Positions 45,214 to 53,980 of a stretch of 64,000 nt of DNA are shown piece after piece. Position 1 is the stretch's first letter. The number at the start of each line of letters is the position of its first letter. Where the stretch lies: contig OZ248456.1 of the NCBI GenBank assembly GCA_965234335.1, positions 1-64,000 of the forward strand, given 5' to 3'. Origin of the DNA: Leadbetterella lacustris. Its GTDB lineage: Bacteria; Bacteroidota; Bacteroidia; Cytophagales; Spirosomataceae. The notes beneath the pieces were generated by a model that searched no databases, was not told the origin of the DNA, and saw only the letters and a program-made list of their open reading frames with translations. A program made the position numbers and the translations under genes.

Positions 45214-46983
45214 TTAATTCCAACCCGGATTTTGTTTCAATGCCGGGTTTTGTGCCAAAGAATTCAATGGTATTGGCCATAGATAATGCTTGGCTTCGTC
45301 GAATTCAGGAGTAGCAAAATCTGAACCTGCGTAAGGATCTAGATATTCTTTACCATTTACTGGGTCTTTAAACAATCTAACAACAGAGCCCGTGTAACGC
45401 GTCTTTTGAGAAGCATTCATAGCAAGCCCTAATGCCTTATTTCTTAATTTAGCCCCTTGTTTCCAACGTCTAAGATCATCATAGCGAAAACCTTCGTTAA
45501 ACAACTCGATTCTTCTTTCTCTTCTGATTTCAGCTAAAATTGGTGAAATTCCGTCTGCAGCATATCTCGGATCTACAGGAACATTGTCCAACTTTAAATG
45601 AGGCATTTTTACCCTATCTCTGAGTCTATTAATTGTTAAATCTAAATCGCTTTGAGTTATTTTACCCAGTTCGGCTTGTGCCTCGGCATAAATTAAAAGT
45701 GCTTCAGCAAATCTCAAAGTAATGGCGGGCGATTCGGCAGTATTAAATGCTTTACCAATCATGTCGTCGGCATTATAATTTTTAATTACATGATATCCAG
45801 TATTTGTAATTCTACCACCGGCCATTCCATTTAGTCTTGGATACGCACGCCCGTCGTTCATGTGGTATTTATAAAATGCCACATCACTTGGATGAAGTAT
45901 AGTTTGACGCATACGTGGGTCTCTGTTTTCAAAGGAATCTTCTATTTTCTCATCCCCTTTGTAAAGTGGAGAAAGAGTCGCTGGAAGTCCGTCGGTACAT
46001 AAATAATCCTCCACAAAATCTCTTGTAGCTCCACCATGATATTCAAAATAACTTTGTACGTGGTTGGTTATTACACCTAAGGTATATTTTCTCCAATACA
46101 TCACTTCAGGATTACCAGAAACGTTTAGAGCCCTCATGTAGGAGTTATAATCTGTAGTAGGATTGCCCGTATTAAAAATCCTATACGGCCCTCTATCAAT
46201 CAGCTCTTTGGAAGCAGTGGCTGCAGTTTGTAAAAATTTATCCCCACCAGGTATTCCATGATATTTCCTCCAAGTACCTTCGAATAGACACACTCTTGCC
46301 TGAACTAACAATGCACACCAACGATTTAAACGGCCTGGTGCTCCCCCATCTCCCCAGTTGTCAGGTAAGTTTTTGGCTGCAAAAGCTAAATCCTCAAAAA
46401 CTTTGTCCATTGCTTGAACACGGGGCATTCTTGCAGCAAAAAGCTCCTCTGACTCTGTATTTAATTCTTTTTCAACATACGGTACGTCACCGTACTTACT
46501 CACCTTGTCGGCATAAAACCATCCTCTAAAAAGACGAGCTTCTCCAATATATCGGTTACGAATAGCATCTGAAACTTTTGCCTTTCCATAATTCGCCAAG
46601 CCGATATTCAAGGCTCTTACGAAGTTCCAGCCGCGATAGCCATAGTTATCAGGATTCACCGTGGCTATATGCTTTCCGGCCCTTATTTGAGCATAAAAAT
46701 TATGACGAGGATGAACAGAAGTAGCATTGTCGCTCATTTCATCTAAGTACCAAATACTTAAAAAGTTGCTATTAAAACCTTCGTCATGACCCATCATAAT
46801 AGGCACATTGTTATCATTTCTAGCCAAATTATAAAAGCTATTGTTATACACCGTAAGGTCACTTTCTGTATTCCAAAAAGTTTCAGAGGTAATAGAATCT
46901 AAAGGAATTCGCTCCAAAAAATCATCATTACAACTTGAGCTAACAAAAAGTATCAGTAAAAATGCAATTAATATATTTTTCAT
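45214..46983 (-). CDS. SusD-family glycan-binding lipoprotein
   Basis: 589 residues with a lipoprotein signal (LLILFVSSSCNDD, lipobox SSC). SusD features are ERIPLDSITSETFW at the mature N-terminus, ARLFRGWFYADKV, LRFAEALLIYAEAQAELGKI and IRRERRIELFNEGFRYDDLR, with a C-terminal PIP-type motif (HYLWPIPLNSLAQNP). It forms the lid over the SusC channel and captures oligosaccharides on the cell surface. It lies 18 bp after susC in the same operon. Confidence 0.95.
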   Translation of the reverse strand: MKNILIAFLLILFVSSSCNDDFLERIPLDSITSETFWNTESDLTVYNNSFYNLARNDNNVPIMMGHDEGFNSNFLSIWYLDEMSDNATSVHPRHNFYAQIRAGKHIATVNPDNYGYRGWNFVRALNIGLANYGKAKVSDAIRNRYIGEARLFRGWFYADKVSKYGDVPYVEKELNTESEELFAARMPRVQAMDKVFEDLAFAAKNLPDNWGDGGAPGRLNRWCALLVQARVCLFEGTWRKYHGIPGGDKFLQTAATASKELIDRGPYRIFNTGNPTTDYNSYMRALNVSGNPEVMYWRKYTLGVITNHVQSYFEYHGGATRDFVEDYLCTDGLPATLSPLYKGDEKIEDSFENRDPRMRQTILHPSDVAFYKYHMNDGRAYPRLNGMAGGRITNTGYHVIKNYNADDMIGKAFNTAESPAITLRFAEALLIYAEAQAELGKITQSDLDLTINRLRDRVKMPHLKLDNVPVDPRYAADGISPILAEIRRERRIELFNEGFRYDDLRRWKQGAKLRNKALGLAMNASQKTRYTGSVVRLFKDPVNGKEYLDPYAGSDFATPEFDEAKHYLWPIPLNSLAQNPALKQNPGWN

Positions 46984-47001
46984 TGAATATTACGTTTAAG
47001 A

Positions 47002-50000
47002 TTATAAAGATAGGTTAATACCAAAGGTAAACAACCTTTGCATAGGGTACTCAATGGCTCCACTTTGGATCGATTCAGGATCAAGAGGCTTCCTAAGGGT
47101 AGTAAACTCCCAAAGATTGGCTCCTACCACAAACACCTGCACATTGTTCATCGCTATTTTCTTAGCAACTGTATTTGGCAAATCATATCCAAATCGTAAG
47201 TTTTTCAAACGCATATATCCTGCATTTTGTAAGAAACGAGACTGTGGGATTTTGTTTTTCCCATCGTTGGTAGAAATGTGGGCAGCTGGGAAGTAAGCAT
47301 CTCTGTTTTCTTCTGTCCAAGTGTCTGTAAGAAAATAACGCTCCACATGACCTGCATTGAAAGGGAAAAACCAAGTCCAGTTTCCATCAGATGGCCAAAA
47401 GTCTTGGCTACCAATGCCCTGAAAAAAGACGTTTGCATGAAAGTTTTTCCATCTTACACTACTGTTTATACCAAAGGTGTACCTAGGAGTGGAGTTTCCA
47501 ATGATTTTACGATCGCCTGGGTCTCCAACAGTATTGGCTCCATAACTAATGATTTTATCTCCGTTCAAATCTGCATATTGAATATCTCCCGCTCTCCAGT
47601 TGTTTCCTAGTCTGGATTGATTTGCCGCTGAACTTACAGCGTCTGCAGTTTGAAAGATACCAACCGTTTCAAATCCCCAAATCTCTCCGAGCTTTTGCCC
47701 TACCCTGAAGGTATTGTTGATGGCTCCTGTAGGGTTTGTAAACTTAGTAATGGTGGCAGTGGCATCGGCCAAAGCAAGCGTTACATCATAACTAAAGTTT
47801 TTGCCTTTGCTGTCTTTCCAAGTTATACTGGCTTCCCATCCTTTTGTGCGTAAATCGGCTGCGTTTTCTTTAGGGGCATTTGTTCCTAACAAATCTGGGT
47901 ATGCCACATTCATCAACATATTTTTAGTGTCCCTAGCATATAAATCAAATGAAGCATCCAATCTATTGTTCAAAAGCGAAAAGTCTAGGCCGATATTTTG
48001 AGAAACTACAGTTTCCCAAGTAAGGCCAGGGCTCACTAAACCAGGAGCTGCAACTATAGGAATCATTCCCGACCCAAATTGATAGGGAGCACGTCCAGCT
48101 CCAAAAGTAGCAATGTATGGATAATATTGCTCTTGACCGCCGTCTCTTAGTGTTTGATTTCCTAAAGTTCCATAAGAAGCTCTTAGCTTCAAATTAGAAA
48201 GCCAAGAAACGTCTTTCATAAACGACTCTTCGCTTATTCTCCAGCCTGCCGACACCGATGGGAAAAATCCAAACCTAGTTTCTTTAGGAAAACGAGAGGA
48301 TCCGTCATATCGTCCATTGAATTCTAACAAGTATCGCTCATCAAAATTATAGCCTAACCTGTAGAAAGCACCACGTAATGAAAAATGCTCCTCTGCACCA
48401 AACGTTTCTTGAGTGCCTATAGTAGCACCAATGTTTGGAAGTAAAGGCGTAATTAATCCACGGGCACGTGCTCCTGTATATCTAAAATTGGCAGCTTCTT
48501 GGTTATAACCCGCTAGAAGGTTTAAAGCGTGTTTCTTAGGTAGAAACGGAAAAGAATAATCTCCATAGATATTCAAAACATTGTATCTATTTATTCTGCT
48601 TTCATTTCTTACCCAGTCGTCGCCGCTGAATCCATTACTAATTGGTCTTGGGTTTCTTAAGTCAGTAGAAACTACATCTACTTTACTTTGTACGTCTTTG
48701 TATTCTCTATTGAATGCATTATGAGAATAAGAACCAATTACTTTTAAACCGTTTAGGGGTGTTAAAGTCAAACCTTGAGTAAGCCAAAGATCATTATTCG
48801 TGAAGGACTCACGGCCGCCATCTAAAAGATACGGAAACCAGTTTGTGCCGTCAAAATACTTTCCAACTAAAGGAGCATATTGTTCTTTATCTCCTTGTAC
48901 TTGATAGAATGGTAAATCTGGAAACTGTATAGGTTGAATAGGATTGACACGAGCAAGTGTATTTATATTTACGTCCCAGTTATAAAAGTGAGGTTTATCG
49001 CTGTTCTGCTGATTAAAAATAACTTTTTCATTTAAAGTAAGCCATTTATTAATCTTAAAATCGGCTTTCATCATTAAATTATACCTCTTAAACGTCTCAT
49101 TATTAGCAGGTTTAATGTAACCATCTTTGCTTAAATGACCCAAAGAAAGATAATAACTGCTTTTTTCTGAACCTCCAGAAACCGAAACATCATGCTGATG
49201 CGTAGGTGCAAAATCTGTCATTATTTGGTCCTGATAGTTGTTGTTTCCATAAAAACGCAAATTGCCATTAAAAACACCCCATGCGTTTGCATCCGTAGGA
49301 TTCTCTGACCATTTTTTGGTACCTTGAACCATATTATCATCAAAAGAAGGTACACCGCTAGTACGAATGTTTGCCTTGTTTCTTGCCAATACAAATTCAT
49401 AAGGATCTGTCACAACGTCCATATTAAAAATAGGCTTTGCCAAAGATACCTGAGAACTTACATTTACTTGAACTTTACCTGCCGAACCTGACTTGGTTTC
49501 AATCAAAATAACTCCAAATGCAGCCCTAGCACCATATACAGCAGCCGCCGAAGCATCTTTTAGAACAGACACACTTTTTATGTCATTCGGATTGATTCGG
49601 TTGATATCCATAGGCACGTTGTCAACCAATATCAAAGGAGCACCTCCATTGATAGACTGAAAACCTCTAATGTTAAAGGTTGGAGACTGTGATGGATCAC
49701 CATTTCTTACGTTTACATTAAGGTTAGGAATAACTCCTTGAAGGCCTTCGCCTGTGTTTGCAATCGGCCGACTTTGAATTCTTTCTGAAGTGGCCACGCC
49801 AACAGCACCTGTAAGATTTACTTTTTGCTGAGTACCATAGCCTACCACTACCACCTCTGCAAGTGCTTTACTGTCTACATTCAAAGAAACTTTAATAAAA
49901 CTTTGATTACCCACCCTAATTTCTTGGGGTTCATAACCAATAAATGAAAATGCCAACACAGCATCACCGTCAGGCACCTCAATAGAAAACTTGCCGTTAA

Positions 50001-50187
50001 CATCGGTGTTAGTACCCTTAGTGGTACCTTTTATCTGCACACTGACACCCACCAAAGGTTCGCCGGAAGTTTCTTTTACTTCCCCATTAACTTTAATGAC
50101 TACAGCAGCAAAGGCATGTTGTAGAGAAAGTAAAGCAATCCCAAAAAACATGGTAAGTAATTGACTTACTCGTAGATTTTTTTTCAT
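47002..50187 (-). CDS. SusC-family TonB-dependent glycan importer
   Basis: 1061 residues. A signal peptide is followed by a carboxypeptidase-regulatory-like domain (about 30-110: GEPLVGVSVQIKGTTKGT, FIGYEPQEI). The plug domain begins with the SusC motif EVVVVGYGTQQKVNLTGAVG and contains IRGFQSINGGAPLILVDNVP and SVSVLKDASAAAVYGARAA. The rest is the 22-stranded outer-membrane barrel. It imports SusD-captured oligosaccharides using TonB energy. It is the first gene of the operon with susD; the long spacer upstream probably holds its promoter and control sites. Confidence 0.96.
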   Translation of the reverse strand: MKKNLRVSQLLTMFFGIALLSLQHAFAAVVIKVNGEVKETSGEPLVGVSVQIKGTTKGTNTDVNGKFSIEVPDGDAVLAFSFIGYEPQEIRVGNQSFIKVSLNVDSKALAEVVVVGYGTQQKVNLTGAVGVATSERIQSRPIANTGEGLQGVIPNLNVNVRNGDPSQSPTFNIRGFQSINGGAPLILVDNVPMDINRINPNDIKSVSVLKDASAAAVYGARAAFGVILIETKSGSAGKVQVNVSSQVSLAKPIFNMDVVTDPYEFVLARNKANIRTSGVPSFDDNMVQGTKKWSENPTDANAWGVFNGNLRFYGNNNYQDQIMTDFAPTHQHDVSVSGGSEKSSYYLSLGHLSKDGYIKPANNETFKRYNLMMKADFKINKWLTLNEKVIFNQQNSDKPHFYNWDVNINTLARVNPIQPIQFPDLPFYQVQGDKEQYAPLVGKYFDGTNWFPYLLDGGRESFTNNDLWLTQGLTLTPLNGLKVIGSYSHNAFNREYKDVQSKVDVVSTDLRNPRPISNGFSGDDWVRNESRINRYNVLNIYGDYSFPFLPKKHALNLLAGYNQEAANFRYTGARARGLITPLLPNIGATIGTQETFGAEEHFSLRGAFYRLGYNFDERYLLEFNGRYDGSSRFPKETRFGFFPSVSAGWRISEESFMKDVSWLSNLKLRASYGTLGNQTLRDGGQEQYYPYIATFGAGRAPYQFGSGMIPIVAAPGLVSPGLTWETVVSQNIGLDFSLLNNRLDASFDLYARDTKNMLMNVAYPDLLGTNAPKENAADLRTKGWEASITWKDSKGKNFSYDVTLALADATATITKFTNPTGAINNTFRVGQKLGEIWGFETVGIFQTADAVSSAANQSRLGNNWRAGDIQYADLNGDKIISYGANTVGDPGDRKIIGNSTPRYTFGINSSVRWKNFHANVFFQGIGSQDFWPSDGNWTWFFPFNAGHVERYFLTDTWTEENRDAYFPAAHISTNDGKNKIPQSRFLQNAGYMRLKNLRFGYDLPNTVAKKIAMNNVQVFVVGANLWEFTTLRKPLDPESIQSGAIEYPMQRLFTFGINLSL

Positions 50188-51086
50188 ACGTTTAAAAAAA
50201 GATTAAAAGGTTTGAACAATAATTTAGATTTCAGATGTAAACAAATCTCCTTGAAAAGAACATTTAGTTCGTTAAAAATAAAATTATACTTTTCAAGGAA
50301 AATTTTAAACAAAAGTATGTTTTTGTAAGCGTTACGAGTAAAATGATTCTACCTCTTTTTGATACTATTTTGATAAAAAATATTCATATTTTGGGTTAAA
50401 CTATTCTTGTTGGCTAATTATGTGAATTTTAACTTATAACGGACACCTTTCCATAAATTTCAGAACTATTTGTAGAAAACTCTTATAACTATTTAAACCT
50501 GCTAGGGAATCTCCAAAAAGTCTTTGGCTCTTGGCTCTTCCTTTACTTTTAGCACTTGAAATTAAAACTGAAGAATTTGAGTAATTAGGTCAATTTTATC
50601 ATGTTAATTTTTTCCTATGTGGAACGCCACGCAGTGGAAAGCAGGACAAATCTATCCTCCGCTCTTCTAAATCTTCTCAATGTCGAAGCTAGACAGAAAG
50701 GATTTTTAATCCAAATCACAACTTATCAATACCAACCGAGCAATCTGTACTCTATCATAATGGCCACAAAACTATTCGATTATTCTTTTTTTTCTAGACT
50801 GCATATTTCTGTGATACTAGATTCCTGTTGGTACAGCTTAATTTTGTCATAAAAAACCTATGCTACGCAAAGATACCGACCTTCATAAATGTGTATTTCG
50901 GTCTTTGAGTGAAGTAAAAGAAAGAGTTTTTTGCATAATATTTTTTTGCTTTCTAAAACAAATCACTGTATCTGCGGCTAAAAATAGCTTTTCACACCTA
51001 CGACGGAAATATACAGCATAGCTGGAAGATATGTAAATTAGCCTTTCTGGCTTGTCCTGCACAAGGAAATACAGATGGAGAAATTT
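50188..51086. other. 0.9-kb regulatory/intergenic region upstream of susC
   Basis: The region between susC and the DUF6786-like gene. 50188-50400 is AT-rich and holds a candidate promoter. 50618-50710 is less AT-rich, with a palindrome-like GGATTTTTAATCC, and looks like the remnant of a dispersed repeat. An 83-codon plus-strand frame (50601-50852) lacks protein character and I do not call it. No regulator gene is present. Confidence 0.5.
50310..50317 (-). promoter_or_regulatory. Candidate -7 element for the susCD operon
   Basis: TACTTTTG on the minus strand fits TAnnTTTG, about 125 bp before the susC start. A -33 box at the expected distance is not obvious. Confidence 0.4.
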
Positions 51087-52307
51087 TTATATTTTGATAG
51101 CATCAATGCCAACACCCAATAGTTTTAAAGAAATCTTATTTAAATCATGGCGACTGCCTTTTATGTGAATGGTGGAATGTGAATGCTCTATGGATTCTCC
51201 AGGAGCCAATTCGGCCGCAGGAGATGAGCTTTCAATTTCATAAAACTTCCCAAGCTGTTTGCCTTGATTTAGGCCATCGTTGTAGGCATTAATGGCATCT
51301 CCCTCAAATGGCTTTTCTTGAATTTCCCACATAGAATTTACATAGTCCAATTTGTTTTTTGGAAGAGTGAAACTAGCAAACGTCAAAACGCCGTGGAGTG
51401 CATCATAACTTGCCACCAAGGGAAGAGCACGCTTTGGAGAAACACCAATTTTAGCACGATATTTACTGTCGGCTTTAAACAGCAACAGACCCTCATTGAT
51501 TTTCAGCCTTTCACCAGGCACTTTGCCAAAATAATCGTCTGTCACGATTTTACCCAAAATCGCATCGTCGCCTTGTTTATATGGAATAGCAACGGTAGTT
51601 TTCTCGTCGGCATTGAGCATGCTTAAAATCCAAATAGATAGCATTCCCGAATTTTTATCCCATTTTGTTTTGCCTTGATTAGTCACTATATTTTCCGACT
51701 TAAAGCCTACAACTTTTGCGGTATTGGGCAATGTAAAGTCAAGGATTTTTTCAATACTTGCTTTGTCTAGCAGTTTTATGTTTCGGTTTACTTTTAGATC
51801 AAATTGGTTTCCCGAATAATTTTCTAGCAACATTTCCTTTTCGAAGTTCGCTTCTTTTTTTGAAACGGAAGTTAATTTAAACGATTCCGTATCAATTTCC
51901 TTGGGAACAAACCAGTTATCGAAAGAAAAATCTACGCCTTTTTTGAAATAAATAGAAAACTGACCTCCTTCTGGACCTAACCAAAACCGTTCTTCACCTC
52001 CAAAAGGGCTAATGTGTTCAGAGGGTTTTCCACTTGCAATTAGCTCGTGGTTTACCCAGCCAAAACTTGTTCCTTCGTTTCCATCTACCGTACTTGTCAT
52101 TACCCTTCCTTGGTAGGCAGGTAATACTATTATTTGGGCACCTGACTGATCATCCTCTAAAACCAACAAATCTTTGTGGTGTGTTTTTAGAAAATGAAGA
52201 TCATATCCAAAACTTCCTTTTTTGAAGGAAATGCTTGATGTGTCATTTTTTTGATTTTGCATGCAAGATGTTAAGGTTGCTATTAAAAATAAAACTAAAT
52301 TTTTCAT
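51087..52307 (-). CDS. Lipoprotein of the DUF6786-like type
   Basis: 406 residues with a lipoprotein signal (LIATLTSCMQN, lipobox TSC). The rest is beta-rich: DQSGAQIIVLPAYQGRVMTS, FGGEERFWLGPEGGQFSIYF and YVNSMWEIQEKPFEGDAINA. The pattern recalls galactose-mutarotase-like proteins labelled DUF6786 in Bacteroidota; I am moderately sure of that name. A carbohydrate-binding, epimerising or lyase-helper role on the cell surface is possible but unproven. It is 12 bp downstream of the 52320 gene and so probably shares an operon with it and the GH116-like gene. Confidence 0.55.
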   Translation of the reverse strand: MKNLVLFLIATLTSCMQNQKNDTSSISFKKGSFGYDLHFLKTHHKDLLVLEDDQSGAQIIVLPAYQGRVMTSTVDGNEGTSFGWVNHELIASGKPSEHISPFGGEERFWLGPEGGQFSIYFKKGVDFSFDNWFVPKEIDTESFKLTSVSKKEANFEKEMLLENYSGNQFDLKVNRNIKLLDKASIEKILDFTLPNTAKVVGFKSENIVTNQGKTKWDKNSGMLSIWILSMLNADEKTTVAIPYKQGDDAILGKIVTDDYFGKVPGERLKINEGLLLFKADSKYRAKIGVSPKRALPLVASYDALHGVLTFASFTLPKNKLDYVNSMWEIQEKPFEGDAINAYNDGLNQGKQLGKFYEIESSSPAAELAPGESIEHSHSTIHIKGSRHDLNKISLKLLGVGIDAIKI

Positions 52308-52319
52308 CTTTTTTTTAAT

Positions 52320-53930
52320 CTAATTGATTGTTACGTAAAGGATTTCATTAGGCTTAACATTCACGGCCAAACCGCTTGCAAGAATTTTCCCTTCACTATT
52401 CTTAGGTTTTTGGTTGCCTATTTTTACAGAATAATTTTTAGAAGAATCTAGGGTGTACCATTGCTGAAATTGGTTTATTCTCGGATAATCCACGGGAAAG
52501 TGCATAAAATCTCTGAAGCGTGGAATATCAAATCTGAGTATACCTTCCCAACCTGTTTTACAACTAATGGCAATTTTTAACTTACCCTCATCATTTACAG
52601 CTCCAATCTGAAGTTGGTCGTTCCAAGGCACAGGAACAATCCCTTGGGTTTTCCAGAGGCAATACATGAGGGTAGTTCTGGCAAAATTGCCGTCTCCGTG
52701 CCAGCCTTCAATAATTCCATCTGATTTCTGAAAACCCCAAAGGACTTTTATTTCACTATCGAGCCACTCTTTTGCCGAAGGTATTGGCTCTCTGTTATAC
52801 AAATTCAAAGTGCCCTCTATGGCATCCGCATAACCGTCAGCGTTGCCCTCCCAATCGTGGTTTCGGTATTTTTGGTTTAAGGAATTCAGAGCTTTTTTCA
52901 CGGCCTGGAGGTACTCGGGTTTGGCATCAATTTGATTCACAAAATAGTAGGCGTTGAATGTATATCCAAAATTATCGGCTATCCGTTTAGAAAGGATTTC
53001 TCCAGTTACTGGGTTTATCTCATCGTAAAAAAGCCCATCCGCATTTCTCCCTACTTCCAAAATCCGGTCTAACATTTGGTGGATGAAAGGTTGCCATTGT
53101 TTCCTTTTATGGGGCATAGCATAATAGGTAGCCAGATAAGTTTCGCACAAACCTGAAATGATTTCACATCCGTGGTCTCTAATTCGAAGTCGATCTAGGT
53201 TAGTTGGCAACCTTTCGGTGCATAAATAATAATCTGCAATTTCTATCGCCCAATCCAAATATTCCTTTTTACCAGTAAACCAATACATTCTTGTGAGCAC
53301 CTGTAACATATCTCCATTCACCTCCACGACTGCATTTTTTCCAAATTTGCTATCTTTCACTTCTTTGACCATCCTAGTGATACGAGGTATATCATCCAAT
53401 ATTTCCAGCATTCTGTCGCTCCATGGGCTTTTTCCCAACCATTCCGTCAACGGAATCAATCCGTCTTTCATGTATTCGGCTGCACCAAAAACTATTTGGC
53501 TGGAGTCGGGCTGTTCGTTTAAAAATCCTTTTTTTGGAAACGAATAAGTATCAGGCAGTTTTCCAATCCTCGAGGTTATCTTTTGCTCCGTTTTAAGCAT
53601 CTCTAAGGCCGTATTATCAAAATAGGCAGGCATTAGAACAGATGCTGTCAAAACCATATATGGATAATTGTCGGCGGCGGCATCCCAGGCATTCCAATAG
53701 GAATCTTTTAAATTGCGAGGAATTAAGCCCGTGCTAGGGTCGGCTTTTTGTGTCCAAGCATTCACATAATTTATACTTCGGTTAAAGCCTTCGTTTACCA
53801 AAAGTCCATTTTTTAGGGCTTCTGAAAACGCCGGGTCTTTTATATTTTGGGCCTTGGCATCAATTATCCAAAAAACGGCCATGCAGCAGTAGGCCAAAAT
53901 GGCTTTGGAAAAAGGAAAATTGTTCTTCAT
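52320..53930 (-). CDS. Secreted protein with predicted (alpha/alpha)-barrel fold, unknown specificity
   Basis: 536 residues with a signal peptide (about 1-27, ending IDAKAQ). Many amphipathic helices with aromatic and acidic residues (SYWNAWDAAADNYPYMVLTA, RIRDHGCEIISGLCETYLAT, GNADGYADAIEGTLNLYN) resemble six-hairpin glycosidases. The last ~110 residues look beta-rich (LRFDIPRFRDF onward). I do not recognise a CAZy family; GH88/GH105 motifs are not evident. In this locus it may be a new hydrolase or lyase acting on uronate oligosaccharides. It is clustered with the GH116-like and DUF6786-like genes on one strand. Confidence 0.6.
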   Translation of the reverse strand: MKNNFPFSKAILAYCCMAVFWIIDAKAQNIKDPAFSEALKNGLLVNEGFNRSINYVNAWTQKADPSTGLIPRNLKDSYWNAWDAAADNYPYMVLTASVLMPAYFDNTALEMLKTEQKITSRIGKLPDTYSFPKKGFLNEQPDSSQIVFGAAEYMKDGLIPLTEWLGKSPWSDRMLEILDDIPRITRMVKEVKDSKFGKNAVVEVNGDMLQVLTRMYWFTGKKEYLDWAIEIADYYLCTERLPTNLDRLRIRDHGCEIISGLCETYLATYYAMPHKRKQWQPFIHQMLDRILEVGRNADGLFYDEINPVTGEILSKRIADNFGYTFNAYYFVNQIDAKPEYLQAVKKALNSLNQKYRNHDWEGNADGYADAIEGTLNLYNREPIPSAKEWLDSEIKVLWGFQKSDGIIEGWHGDGNFARTTLMYCLWKTQGIVPVPWNDQLQIGAVNDEGKLKIAISCKTGWEGILRFDIPRFRDFMHFPVDYPRINQFQQWYTLDSSKNYSVKIGNQKPKNSEGKILASGLAVNVKPNEILYVTIN

Positions 53931-53980
53931 CGAAATTATATTTTAAGGTTTTCAGCTATAAATCAAGTATCTTTTTTCTT

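Noticed and set aside
47054..48001. Several plus-strand frames opposite susC
   Set aside because: Shadow frames of the strongly supported susC gene; no independent start signals.
50601..50852. 83-codon plus-strand frame upstream of susC
   Set aside because: No signal peptide, domain or codon pattern typical of a gene; overlaps repeat-like sequence.
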